From DATFTE01 sp963840665 (GTDB lineage Bacteria; Acidobacteriota; Terriglobia; Terriglobales; Acidobacteriaceae), in the NCBI GenBank assembly GCA_963840665.1, contig CAWIZO010000006.1:558001-622000 (forward strand): 64,000 nt of DNA, in the 5' to 3' direction. The notes beneath the pieces are model-generated. The model saw nothing but the letters and a program-made list of their open reading frames with translations, had not been told where the DNA came from and did no database searches. The position numbers and the translations under genes are program-made. Positions 47,916 to 57,011 of this stretch are shown here, piece by piece; the first letter of the stretch is position 1, and each line of letters begins with the position of its first letter.

Positions 47916-50183
47916 ATGTCCACGTCAACCCAGACCGTTAAGCCGGCAGTGAAGGTGTTCGTCGCCACCACGGTGATGCTGACTTTCATCTCCTTCTGGC
48001 GCGCCGCCGCCATCGTTCTCTCGGATCTCGCGTCTTCGGCTTATTACGCGGGTGGGGACGCCGAGAAGGTCATCGGGAAGAGCGCGCCCTGGTTCATTCT
48101 GGCGGTCATGCTATTCAGCTACGCGGTGCGGGCGCTCTACATCGAGTCGAGCAGCATGTTCGTCCGCGGAGGCGTCTACCGCGTTGTTAAAGAGGCCATG
48201 GGCGGCACCTTGGCCAAGTTCTCGGTCTCGGCGTTGCTTTTCGACTACGTCCTTACTGGGCCGATCAGCGCTGTCTCTGCCGGACAATACCTCGCCGGGT
48301 TCATCGAAGACATCGGTCGCTACACGCATCACCCCATCGCCTTTTCGGAAGATCACTTCGCCGCCGCCTTCGCTCTCGTCATCGTCGCCTACTTCTGGTG
48401 GAAGAACATCCAGGGCATTCACGAATCAAGCGAGAAAGCATTACAGATCATGATCATTACCACCGTGATGGTGGTGATGCTGATTATCTGGTGCACGATC
48501 ACGGTCTTCCGGGTCCCCATACAGATTCCGCCCAACCCGCTTCATCCCGGCGTCATCCCGATCGATAAAGAGTCGATGGGGTGGCTCTACGGAACCTGGT
48601 TCAGCCATCTGACGTGGATCATCGTGTTCGTCGGCTTCGGCCACTCTGTGCTGGCCATGAGCGGCGAGGAAACGCTCGCCCAGGTCAATCGCGAAATCGA
48701 GCATCCTAAGTTGAAGAACCTGGAAAAGACCGGGCTGGTCATCTTCATCTACAGCCTGCTCTTCACCTCGCTGGTTTCGTTCTTCGCGGTGATGATCATC
48801 CCCGACAGCGTGCGCCCCGATTATTTTGCCAACCTGATCGGCGGCATCACCATGTATTTGGTCGGCCCCGCCACCCTCAAACTGCTGTTTCACGGGTTTG
48901 TGGTGCTGGTCGGCGTGTTGATTCTCGCGGGTGCGCAAAATACCTCCATCGTCGGCGCCAATGGTGTGCTGAACCGCGTGGCGGAAGACGGAGTCCTGAC
49001 TTCCTGGTTCCAGAAGCCCCAGCACAAGTACGGAACCAGTTACCGCATCATCAACATGGTGGTTATCCTGCAACTGGTCACCATCATTCTCAGCCGCGGC
49101 AACGTCTACCAGCTCGCTGCTCTGTATGCTTTCGGCGTGATCTGGAGCTTCGCCATGAAGTCGCTGGCGGTGCTGGTGTTGCGGTTTACTGAACCCGGTC
49201 ATCGCGAATGGAAAGTTCCCGGCAACCTGCATATTGGCAAGACGGAAGTCCCGTTCGGACTTATGGTGATTTCAGCGGTGCTCCTCACGACTGCCGTCGT
49301 GAATGTCTTTACCAAGCATGAAGCCACGATTGCCGGAGTGATTTTCAGTGCGGTTTTCTTTGCTATCTTTACCTACTCCGAACACCGGGTCGCCAAAGAG
49401 CGCCACGGCAAGCCTGAGAACATCGACCAGTTCCGCGTTTACGGCAATCAGGAGCTGGGCAGCGGCGCCATGGGCGTGCGCCCGGGCAATATTCTGGTGG
49501 CCGTGCGCGATCCCCGCAATCTTTACTACCTGCGCGACGTCCTGGCGCGCACGGACACGAACCGCCAGGACGTAGTCGTCATGAGCGCCCGCCTTTATCA
49601 CCGTGAACACAGCTTTGGAGCAAGCGACGTCTTCGAAGCGAATCAGATCTTTGACCACTACGAACAGGAACTGTTCACCGCGGTAGTGGCCGTCGCGGAA
49701 AAAGAAGGTAAGCCTGTCTCACTACTAGTCGTTCCGGGCACAGATGTGTTCGAAGCTATCGTAGTGACCGCACAGCGTCTCGATTCGAGCGTGATTGTCT
49801 GTGGATTATCGAACAAGCTCAACGCTGACGAACAGGCCAAGATGACCGGAGACGCCTGGGAGCGCCTGCCTGAACCGCGTCCGAGACTGACTCTCGAGGT
49901 GCACGCCCCCAACGGCACGGTACGCGAGTATCCTCTCGGACCTCATGCTCCCCGCATGCGTCCGCAGGATCTGGAACTGATGCACAAAGTCTGGCTCGAC
50001 ATCACCACTGATCCGAAGTACGCGGGAGCCCATCACTACCACGTCGTTGCCCTTGCGCTCGAGGAATTGCAGAAAGAACTGAACAGCGAGAAGCGCGACG
50101 AAGTGCTGCAGAAGCTGATCGATGACATGCATCAAGGCAGCGATGGCGCGGGATCTGGTTCAGGCACGACGAAATCAAATTAG
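47916..50183 (+). CDS. APC-superfamily permease with large soluble C-terminal region
   Basis: 755 residues. Residues 12-500 form about 12 transmembrane helices of the amino-acid/polyamine/organocation type (MLTFISFWRAAAIVLSDLAS, ALLFDYVLTGPISAVSAGQY, GFGHSVLAMSGEETLAQVNR, GAQNTSIVGANGVLNRVAED). The remaining roughly 250 residues are cytosolic and include a UspA-like alpha/beta piece (RPGNILVAVRDPRNLYYLRD, VSLLVVPGTDVFEAIVVTAQ) and a charged tail. The substrate is probably an amino acid or a similar small molecule. The gene is monocistronic; a terminator follows after 56 bases. Confidence 0.88.
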   Translation: MSTSTQTVKPAVKVFVATTVMLTFISFWRAAAIVLSDLASSAYYAGGDAEKVIGKSAPWFILAVMLFSYAVRALYIESSSMFVRGGVYRVVKEAMGGTLAKFSVSALLFDYVLTGPISAVSAGQYLAGFIEDIGRYTHHPIAFSEDHFAAAFALVIVAYFWWKNIQGIHESSEKALQIMIITTVMVVMLIIWCTITVFRVPIQIPPNPLHPGVIPIDKESMGWLYGTWFSHLTWIIVFVGFGHSVLAMSGEETLAQVNREIEHPKLKNLEKTGLVIFIYSLLFTSLVSFFAVMIIPDSVRPDYFANLIGGITMYLVGPATLKLLFHGFVVLVGVLILAGAQNTSIVGANGVLNRVAEDGVLTSWFQKPQHKYGTSYRIINMVVILQLVTIILSRGNVYQLAALYAFGVIWSFAMKSLAVLVLRFTEPGHREWKVPGNLHIGKTEVPFGLMVISAVLLTTAVVNVFTKHEATIAGVIFSAVFFAIFTYSEHRVAKERHGKPENIDQFRVYGNQELGSGAMGVRPGNILVAVRDPRNLYYLRDVLARTDTNRQDVVVMSARLYHREHSFGASDVFEANQIFDHYEQELFTAVVAVAEKEGKPVSLLVVPGTDVFEAIVVTAQRLDSSVIVCGLSNKLNADEQAKMTGDAWERLPEPRPRLTLEVHAPNGTVREYPLGPHAPRMRPQDLELMHKVWLDITTDPKYAGAHHYHVVALALEELQKELNSEKRDEVLQKLIDDMHQGSDGAGSGSGTTKSN

Positions 50184-50239
50184 GCGAGCGCGCCGGTAAT
50201 CACTTACACGGACGACTGCAAAGTTCCCCGCGCAATAAA

Positions 50240-50265
50240 AGCCCCGGCTTTTAGCCCGGGGCTTC
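50240..50265. terminator. Bidirectional terminator between permease and Cys-rich genes
   Basis: AAGCCCCGG (50240-50248) pairs with CCGGGGCTT (50257-50265). The minus side is followed by TTTATT, the plus side by CTCGTCC, so it works best for the minus-strand gene. Confidence 0.75.
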
Positions 50266-50278
50266 TCGTCCCTCCAAT

Positions 50279-50677
50279 CTATTTCATCGCATCCGGCTCC
50301 GCGTCATGATGCATCCCGCACTGACCACCACTGCAGCAGGCCATCGCCGACTTGTCGCCATCTTTTTTGCAGCAATCTTTTCCTTCCGCACAGCAACCCG
50401 CCTTCGCGCATGCCGCCATTTCTTTCTTATCGCCCTTCATGCATGACTTGCCATCTTTCGCCGAGCAGCAGGACATGGCCTTCCCATCTTTGGCTGCCAT
50501 GTCGTGATGCGCGCAACAAGACTTCCCATCTTTCGCATCCGCCATCTTCTGGCAGCAGGGGCAATCGGTATTGGTTGTGGTTTGAGCCTTTGCATCAGCA
50601 TTGTTTGGAGTGGAAGTTTGCGCCCAGGGAAGAACCGTCAGGGCCAGAATTATTGCCAACATCTTGAGTGATTTCAT
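50279..50677 (-). CDS. Small exported cysteine-rich metal-binding-like protein
   Basis: 132 residues. A signal peptide (MKSLKMLAIILALTVLPWAQ) is followed by a mature part with 16 cysteines, mostly as CC pairs (CPCC, KSCCAHH, SCCSAKDGKSC, GCCAEGKDCC, ACCSGGQC), and several His and Met. KDGKSC occurs twice and KDGK three times, so the protein seems built of short repeats. The composition suits copper, zinc or other soft metals. ATG at 50677 follows GGAGATG. It is the second gene after another small exported Cys-containing protein. No family name is recognised. Confidence 0.75.
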   Translation of the reverse strand: MKSLKMLAIILALTVLPWAQTSTPNNADAKAQTTTNTDCPCCQKMADAKDGKSCCAHHDMAAKDGKAMSCCSAKDGKSCMKGDKKEMAACAKAGCCAEGKDCCKKDGDKSAMACCSGGQCGMHHDAEPDAMK

Positions 50678-50765
50678 GATTGCATCTCCGTATGAAGTTT
50701 CTTGAGTCATTCGTTGCCGGGCAAAGCCCGTTTCAATAGTCAAAGAGACAACGCAAAGGCGGGTT

Positions 50766-51134
50766 CTAAATACGGAGGATCACATTCAGCGGCGATTGAA
50801 ACAAAAGAGCTGATGGTTCGAAAGGGGAGGTTGTCCGCGTCCGAGCCAAAGGCGCATCAGGATGCGCAGAGGTCGCGGTCACCAGATCGTTCCGCGGCGC
50901 TTGTGAATTGACCGGAAGGGTCGCAGAGTGCTCGGAGGAAATGCAGCATCGATGCTGCGCTCCGCATGGCTGAGTCGCCGGAGGCAACTGCAGCAGAATC
51001 TGCGAATGCAGACGAGGACAGCAGGGATGAGGCGGACCATGACCGGTTCCAGGGGCTTTGCCCATCGCAATCGACGAAGGCGCCAGACCCAGTAGAAAGA
51101 CCAGAAACATCGCCCCTGCCAGCCCCCTTTTCAT
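50766..51134 (-). CDS. Small exported His/Cys-containing protein
   Basis: 122 residues. The N terminus is a signal peptide (MKRGLAGAMFLVFLLGLAPS). The mature part has GHGPPHPCCPRLHSQILLQL and PATQPCGAQHRCCISSEHSA, with two CC pairs, one single Cys and several His, then a Ser/Thr/Pro-rich end. The gene is on the same strand as the Cys-rich gene 88 bases downstream, so they are likely one transcript with a shared metal theme. Weak ribosome site, unknown family. It might also be a regulator-less metal chaperone pair. Confidence is moderate because the frame is short. Confidence 0.5.
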   Translation of the reverse strand: MKRGLAGAMFLVFLLGLAPSSIAMGKAPGTGHGPPHPCCPRLHSQILLQLPPATQPCGAQHRCCISSEHSATLPVNSQAPRNDLVTATSAHPDAPLARTRTTSPFEPSALLFQSPLNVILRI

Positions 51135-51204
51135 ACAAAACCAGCCTCAAGTCTCGCAGGCGACGGGCCACCGGTCTGTGACCGTAATCACAGGCGCCTG
51201 TGCT

Positions 51205-52101
51205 TCAATCCTGGAGAAGATCCGTCAGTGATTTCCGCAAATCCATGTACAGAAAGGGATATCCGCTGCGCACCAGCTTGGTAGGCTCAACACGCTGGCT
51301 AGCCAGGAGCAGTTCATCGGCCATCTGGCCGAACGCCAATCGCGCCGCAAATGCTGGGACGGGAAAGATTGCGGGACGATGCAATACCGACGCCAGTGTC
51401 TTGGTGAACTCTGCATTCGTCACCGCCTTGGGCGCGGTCATGTTTACCGGACCTTGCAGCAAATCGGTTTTCAGAATGTGATGAATTGCGCCAACCAGGT
51501 CGCGCACATCAATCCAGCTCATCCACTGTCGCCCGTCGCCTATCTTTCCGCCCACCCCGAGTTTGAAGGGCGTCAGCATCTTAGGCAGCGCCCCGCCCTT
51601 CGCGCTGAGTACCACGCCGGTGCGAATCTTCACGGTCCGAATGCCGGCGTCAATCGCGGGTTGCGCCGCCGCCTCCCACTCCCGGCACACTTCAGGAAGA
51701 AATCCGGTGCCGGACGCGCTATCCTCGCGCAGGATTTCTTCTCTGCGATCGCCGTAAAACCCGATCGCCGATCCCGAGACAAACACCTTGGGTTTCTGCG
51801 CCGTCTTCGCTAGAGCCTCCGCCAGATGGCGCGTTCCCTGCACTCGGCTGTCGCGAATCTCCTTCTTCTTGTCGTCGGTCCAGCGCCCCACAATGCTTTC
51901 GCCCGCCAGATGAATGACGGCATCGAAACCCGTCACCGCGTCGGCTGACAAGGGCTGAGAAGGATCCCATGCGATCTGATCGTCGCTAGTTATCTTGCTG
52001 CGAGTCAGCCGCGTCACCTCATATCCACGCTGACGCAATGACGGCAGAAGCGCCGCCCCGATCGGCCCTGAAACTCCGCTCACCAGAATCCGGTTCGCCA
52101 T
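51205..52101 (-). CDS. TIGR01777 family NAD(P)-binding epimerase
   Basis: A 298-residue short-chain-dehydrogenase-type protein of the YfcH/SulA family. The cofactor loop is VSGVSGPIGAALLPSLRQRG (about residues 8-27). Family motifs are DAVIHLAGESIVGRW, VSGSAIGFYGDR, the catalytic-type Tyr near YG, RTGVVLSAKGGALPKMLTPF and WIDVRDLVGAIHHIL. The physiological substrate of the family is unknown. It stands on the minus strand upstream of the two Cys-rich genes with a 70-base gap, so it could be their first gene. Confidence 0.9.
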   Translation of the reverse strand: MANRILVSGVSGPIGAALLPSLRQRGYEVTRLTRSKITSDDQIAWDPSQPLSADAVTGFDAVIHLAGESIVGRWTDDKKKEIRDSRVQGTRHLAEALAKTAQKPKVFVSGSAIGFYGDRREEILREDSASGTGFLPEVCREWEAAAQPAIDAGIRTVKIRTGVVLSAKGGALPKMLTPFKLGVGGKIGDGRQWMSWIDVRDLVGAIHHILKTDLLQGPVNMTAPKAVTNAEFTKTLASVLHRPAIFPVPAFAARLAFGQMADELLLASQRVEPTKLVRSGYPFLYMDLRKSLTDLLQD

Positions 52102-52210
52102 AAATCCTGCCTTACACGCCGCAAATAAACTAGCCGAATTACGCGAGCTAATGTAGCAGACAAACGTGAGTCTCGATTCTGTTCCGTCTGCCGGTTTTCC
52201 TTAAGGAAAA

Positions 52211-52229
52211 TTCAACCCCGCTGGTTGAA
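52211..52229. promoter_or_regulatory. Palindrome upstream of the AIM24 gene, possible operator
   Basis: TTCAACC and GGTTGAA are separated by CCGCT, a perfect 7-base dyad about 65 bases before the ATG at 52295. A TATACT box lies at about 52253-52258. The dyad could bind a dimeric regulator, but no consensus is recognised. Confidence 0.35.
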
Positions 52230-52294
52230 CCGAAATACCTGTTCCGCACGATATACTCTGAAATCGCAGTCCAACGCGCCTTTAGGAGCTATCC

Positions 52295-53050
52295 ATGCAG
52301 AGTCGCATCCTGGGCACCACCATGCCGGTTCTGGAGTTCAACCTCGAACCCAACGAGTCGATCATCTCCGAAGCCGGAGAACTTTCCTGGATGAGCAGTT
52401 CCGTCCAGATGACCACGCACACTCAGCTGGGCGGCGGTGGAGGACTGTTTGGTGTGCTCAAGCGTGTAGCTGGCGGCGGCACGCTCTTCATGACGGAATA
52501 CCGATCAGTTGGCGGCAGCGGTGAGATCGCATTCGCGACCAAGCTTCCCGGTCATATCGTGCCCGTCGAAGTCGGCGCTGGCCACGAGTACATGATTCAT
52601 CGCCACGGATTCCTCTGCGCAACGCCACAAATCCAGATCAGTGTCGGCTTCCAGCAATCACTCGGCGCTGGCATCTTCGGCGGCGATGGCTTCCTGCTGC
52701 AACATCTCAGCGGACAGGGCACGGCGTGGCTTGAACTCTCCGGTGAACTCATCGTGAAAGATTTGCAGGCGGGAGAAACTCTGCGCGTGCATCCCGGACA
52801 CGTCGGCGCATTTCAATCGAGCGTCTCATTCCAGATCACCACGGTCCCTGGTATCAAGAACATGATCTTCGGCGGCGACGGCATCTTCCTCGCGGCGTTG
52901 ACCGGTCCCGGAAGAGTCTGGCTGCAAACCCTACCCATCGCCAAACTCGCTCATGCGCTTGCGGAATACATGCCCAAGCCATCCGCCCAAGCCACAGAAG
53001 GAGGCGTAGTCGGAGGTATCGTAGGGTCCATCCTCAGCGGCATGAAATAA
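52295..53050 (+). CDS. AIM24 / TIGR00266 family protein
   Basis: A 251-residue protein with the tandem beta-helix-like AIM24 fold: LEFNLEPNESIISEAGELSW, the Gly-rich GGGGGLFGVLKRVAGGGTLF, then GEIAFATKLPGHIVPVEV, and in the second half LSGQGTAWLELSGELIVKDL and KNMIFGGDGIFLAALTGPGR. No enzyme activity is known; some members help in stress or membrane integrity. ATG at 52295 follows AGGAGC. It stands alone before a repeat region. Confidence 0.9.
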   Translation: MQSRILGTTMPVLEFNLEPNESIISEAGELSWMSSSVQMTTHTQLGGGGGLFGVLKRVAGGGTLFMTEYRSVGGSGEIAFATKLPGHIVPVEVGAGHEYMIHRHGFLCATPQIQISVGFQQSLGAGIFGGDGFLLQHLSGQGTAWLELSGELIVKDLQAGETLRVHPGHVGAFQSSVSFQITTVPGIKNMIFGGDGIFLAALTGPGRVWLQTLPIAKLAHALAEYMPKPSAQATEGGVVGGIVGSILSGMK

Positions 53051-53059
53051 ACGCGACCG

Positions 53060-53195
53060 TGTGGCGCGGGCGCCCTCGCCCGCGTGACATCGGCACACTC
53101 TCTCCCGTTTGTCATTCCGAACGAAGTGAGGAATCTGCAGTCGGTTGCCGGCAGGAAATGCAGATTCCTCGCGTTACTCGGAATGACAAAGGGTG
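53060..53195. repeat. Two dispersed repeats before rel
   Basis: GTGTGGCGCGGGCGCCCTCG (from 53060) is the same element as near 21411 and, inverted, 60710. It is followed by a palindrome: TTTGTCATTCCGAACGAAGT plus GAGGAATCTGCA (from 53108) and, after a 20-base loop, TGCAGATTCCTCGCGTTACT plus CGGAATGACAAA (to 53192). A related word occurs near 57401 (TTTGTCATCCTAAGC). Confidence 0.8.
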
Positions 53196-53282
53196 AGCCG
53201 CTATAATCAAATTCAAGGCAAACTGCCCAAGGGACCGGCTTCCGAGCACTCCTCCTCCACCTCCCGAAGGCTATAATCCGTC

Positions 53283-55494
53283 ATGGCGACTCTGCGGGAA
53301 CAGATCGCGACCACCGCGCTCACGATGACCAAGTTCCGTGAGCTGATGAAGACGATGCGGGCCAACCGGCCCAGCGACGATCTCGCCATCATCCGCAAAG
53401 CCTACGACTACTCGCAGAAAAATCATGCCGGACAGACCCGCGCTTCCGGCGAGCCTTATCTCGTCCATCCCCTCGAAGTCGCTCTGGTTCTCGCCGAAAT
53501 GAAGATGGACCCGGTCGCCGTCGCCGCCGGACTGCTGCACGACTCGGTTGAAGATACTTCTGTCACGATTGTTGACATCCGTAAGGAGTTCGGCGAGCAG
53601 GTCGCCCACATCGTCGAAGGCGTTACCAAGATCAGCGCCATCGATTTTGCGACGCGCGAAGAGCAGCAAGCCGAAAATCTGCGCAAGATGATGCTGGCCA
53701 TGGTTGACGACATTCGCGTCGTCCTCATCAAGCTGGCCGACCGCCTCCACAACATGCGCACGCTTGAGCATCTGCAGCCCGAACGGCAGCAGAAAATTGC
53801 CCAAGAGACGCTCGATATCTATGCGCCCATTGCGCATCGCCTGGGCATGGGCAAGATCCGCGGCGAACTCGAAGACCTTGGCTTCCGCTACGTCGATCCC
53901 ATCAGCTACCAGCAGGTGCACGACGCCGTCGAAGCCCGCCGCAAAGCGGGAGAAGCATTCCTCGCCAAAGTCGAAAGCGTCGTCAAAGACAAACTCAAAG
54001 AAGCCGGCATCACAGCGCGCGTCGAGAGCCGGATCAAGCGCCTCTACAGCATCCACAAGAAGCTGGTTCGCCAGCGCATCAGCGTCGACCAAGTCTATGA
54101 CCTGACTGCCATGCGCGTAATCACTAATTCGTTACAGGACTGCTACGCAGTGCTGGGCATCATCCACAACGTCTGGCGTCCTGTCCCCGGACGCATCAAA
54201 GACTTCATCGCCATGCCGCGGCCGAATTTCTACCAGTCCCTGCATACCTCGGTGATCACCGAAGACGGCACACCCTTCGAAGTGCAGATTCGCACCGAAG
54301 AGATGCACAAGATGGCGGAAGAAGGCATCGCCGCTCACTGGAAGTACAAGGATGGTCCGGTCTCAGCCCAGGACGAACAGCGTCTTGCCTGGCTACGTCA
54401 GGTGGTCGAATGGCAGCGGGATGTTTCCGATCCCAACGAGTTTCTTTCCACGCTGAAGATCGATCTCTATCCCGAAGAGGTCTACACCTTCACGCCGAAA
54501 GGGAAAGTCGTGGTTCTGCCCCGCGACTCTTCGCCCGTCGACTTCGCCTACTCCGTCCACACCGAGGTGGGACACAGTTGCACCGGCGCCAAGGTCAATG
54601 GACGCATGGTTCCGCTGCGGCACAAACTGCATAGCGGAGACATTGTCGAAATCGTGACCCAGCCCGGCCACAAGCCCAGCCGCGACTGGCTTTCGTTCGC
54701 CAAGTCCTCCCGCGCGCGCAACAAGATCAAGCACTGGCTGAACGTGCACCAGCGCGAGCGTGCCGTCGAGATCGGCCGCAAGCTCATCGAAAAAGAAGCG
54801 CGCAAATACCGCATCTCTCTCAAAGAAATTAAAGACGAGGCCATGCTCCGCGCCGCCTCCGATTACGGCCTTGGCAAAGTTGACGATCTGATGGCGGGTA
54901 TCGGATACGGCAAATATTCCGCGCGTCAAATTCTGGCGAAATTGGTCCCTGGGAGCAACGCCGAACCTGCGCCTGACGCAGAGATCGATAAATCCGGCAT
55001 CGCCAGCGTGGTTCGTCGCGTTTTTGGCGGAGACCATGGCAACGACGCTATCCGCGTCAAAGGCCAGGGAGATCTTCTTGTTTACCGCGCCCGCTGTTGT
55101 AACCCCATTCGTGGAGAATCAGTCGTTGGATATGTCACTCGCGGCAAAGGCGTCGCCGTCCATGCCATAAATTGTCCCAACGTCGTCAACCTGATGTACG
55201 AGCCGGAGCGCCGAATCGATGTGGAGTGGGCCCGCGACGAAGGCGCCCCCAGCGCCTACCCCGTGAAGCTTACAGTCTTCTGTGACGACCGTTTCGGCAT
55301 GTTGAAGCAAATCACCGCCGTCATCAGCGATAGCAAAACCAACATCCGCAACATCGATGCCCGCACATCCAACGGACAAGCCAACATCGACATCATCCTC
55401 GACATCGCCGACCTGAAGCATCTGGAAAACATTATCCAGGGTGTGCAGAAAGATTCCCGGCGTCCACGACGTGCAGCGTTTACAAAAAATCTAG
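53283..55494 (+). CDS. rel: Bifunctional (p)ppGpp synthetase/hydrolase Rel, 3' frameshift
   Basis: The stringent-response enzyme. The N-terminal HD domain is intact (HPLEVALVLAEMKMDPVAVA, LLHDSVEDT, VEGVTKISAIDF), so hydrolysis is expected. The synthetase domain, the TGS domain (VYTFTPKGKVVVLPRDSSPV) and the ACT domain (CDDRFGMLKQITAVISDSKT) follow. Near 55450 an extra A shifts the frame: without it VQKIPGVHDVQRLQKI ends at the TAG of 55494 and gives 736 residues. As written the frame reads on and joins the next gene into a false 879-residue fusion. ATG at 53283 is chosen. Confidence 0.95.
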
Positions 55495-55541
55495 CGGCCC
55501 TTCAAAGCAACCGCAGATTTTCTCCGCTCATCTACTCCCCA

Positions 55542-55922
55542 TTGTTAAAGGCATGTTTCAAGCGGAGATCAAACACGCCGATTCTGATACTTAAATTCTT
55601 GATTGGTGGACTGGTTGTCTGCCTGTTCGCCGAGATTGCAGACATCTTTCAGCCGAAAAGCTTCGCCGGACTGTTCGGTGCAGCACCGTCGGTGGCGCTA
55701 GCTAGTCTCGGAATAGCCGTGTGGAAGGACGGCACAATCTTTGCCGCGACCGAGGCGCGCTCCATGGTCGCGGGGGCAGCGGCGTTTTCGGTCTACGCAT
55801 TTTTATGTTCGCGAATGCTGATGCGACGAAAGCGTTCCGCTTTGGCCATCGCTTTAGCCATGATGCCTGTCTGGTTCGGGGTGGCCTTCACTCTCTACTT
55901 CGCCGGTAAATTGCTGTCATGA
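55542..55922 (+). CDS. DUF3147-type membrane protein (first)
   Basis: About 126 residues from TTG 55542. It has three to four hydrophobic helices: LKFLIGGLVVCLFAEIADIF, then PKSFAGLFGAAPSVALASLG, GTIFAATEARSMVAGAAAFS and LAIALAMMPVWFGVAFTLYF. The central PKSFAGLFGAAPSVALA block is the best mark of the DUF3147 family. As sequenced it is joined in frame to the end of rel because of an indel. Its stop overlaps the start of the next gene (ATGA), a sign of translational coupling. The role is unknown. Confidence 0.8.
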   Translation: MLKACFKRRSNTPILILKFLIGGLVVCLFAEIADIFQPKSFAGLFGAAPSVALASLGIAVWKDGTIFAATEARSMVAGAAAFSVYAFLCSRMLMRRKRSALAIALAMMPVWFGVAFTLYFAGKLLS

Positions 55923-56416
55923 GAATCAGAGCAGACCTGTCGGCCTTGAACGAAACCCGCTGGAACGAAATTGCCTTGCGGTTCATCTGCGGAGGATGCA
56001 TTACAGTTGTCGCCTCGCTGATTTCTCGTGCTTGGGGACCTGCGCTTGGCGGACTGTTCCTGGCATTTCCAGCCATCTTTCCCGCTAGCGCAACCTTGAT
56101 CGAGAAACATCAATCCGAGCGCAAAGCGGAAAAGGGCGTGTCTGGCAAGCGTCTCGCGCGCGCGGCCGCCGGCGTTGATGCTTTCGGGGCGTTTCTAGGA
56201 AGCATCGGGTTGATCGCTTTCGCCTTAACCGCATGGCTATTGCTGCCAAAATATCCAGCGGCATGGATAATTTTCGTTGCCACTCTGGTGTGGGCCACCG
56301 TCGCATTTGTGATGTGGCTGCTGCGCGAGCAGCATGCACGCTGGCACGTGCGGTTTTCCTCTCGCAATCGCAGAAAAGGTCTTCATCCTTTGAAAACTCA
56401 TGGTAGACGCTCATGA
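55919..56416 (+). CDS. DUF3147-type membrane protein (second)
   Basis: A 165-residue protein with the same kind of helices (RFICGGCITVVASLISRAWG, GPALGGLFLAFPAIFPASAT, LGSIGLIAFALTAWLLLPKY, IIFVATLVWATVAFVMWLLR). It parallels the previous gene in layout, so the two probably form a hetero-oligomer. The last 30 residues are basic (WHVRFSSRNRRKGLHPLKTH). Both ends overlap neighbours by 4 bases (ATGA), so it is coupled to the first DUF3147 gene and to ppa. Function unknown. Confidence 0.78.
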   Translation: MRIRADLSALNETRWNEIALRFICGGCITVVASLISRAWGPALGGLFLAFPAIFPASATLIEKHQSERKAEKGVSGKRLARAAAGVDAFGAFLGSIGLIAFALTAWLLLPKYPAAWIIFVATLVWATVAFVMWLLREQHARWHVRFSSRNRRKGLHPLKTHGRRS

Positions 56417-56955
56417 AAAAACCATTCTTACCAAATCCCGTTAGGCTGCAGCCATTCAACCGCCAGGACAAGAGCCTGGTGAATGCAGTCATCGAAACTC
56501 CCATGGGCAGCCGCAACAAGTTCAAGTTTGATGAAGAGATCGGCACTTTCGCACTCTCCGGCCTACTGCCCCAAGGGATGGTCTTCCCTCATGCCTTCGG
56601 TTTCGTCCCCCGCACCCGCGCCGCCGATGGCGATCCTGAAGACATTCTTGTTCTTATGGACGAACCCACCCTTACCGGCTGCGTCGTGCCAAGCCGTTTG
56701 ATCGGGGTAATCGAAGCTGAGCAAACCCAGGATGGCGAGACCACGCGCAACGATCGTCTGATCGCCGTCGCAGCGCACAGCCATGAGCATTCCGATGTCA
56801 TGCGGCTCAAGGACCTTAACGAAAAGGTGGTGAGCGAGATCGCTCAATTCTTCGTGAACTATAACCGCGAGCGCGGGAAGGAATTCAAGGTACTTGGACG
56901 CCGCGGCCCTAAGCAGGCTCTAAAATTGCTGAAGAAGAGCATGCGCCGGAAGTAG
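56413..56955 (+). CDS. ppa: Inorganic pyrophosphatase-like protein
   Basis: A 180-residue family I inorganic diphosphatase that hydrolyses pyrophosphate. Motifs are VNAVIETPMGSRNKFKFDEE, GMVFPHAFGFVPRTRAADGD and the metal-binding DGDPEDILVLMDEP; the usual late block appears as NDRLIAVAAHSHEHSDVMRL. It is more distant from the E. coli enzyme than usual but keeps the Asp cluster (DGDPED). Coupled (4-base overlap) to two membrane proteins, which is uncommon. Confidence 0.88.
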   Translation: MKKPFLPNPVRLQPFNRQDKSLVNAVIETPMGSRNKFKFDEEIGTFALSGLLPQGMVFPHAFGFVPRTRAADGDPEDILVLMDEPTLTGCVVPSRLIGVIEAEQTQDGETTRNDRLIAVAAHSHEHSDVMRLKDLNEKVVSEIAQFFVNYNRERGKEFKVLGRRGPKQALKLLKKSMRRK

Positions 56956-57011
56956 CGCGTGCCACGGAAGGGCCTCTTGCGGTAGGATCGTCCGTTACTC
57001 ACGGAGAGACT

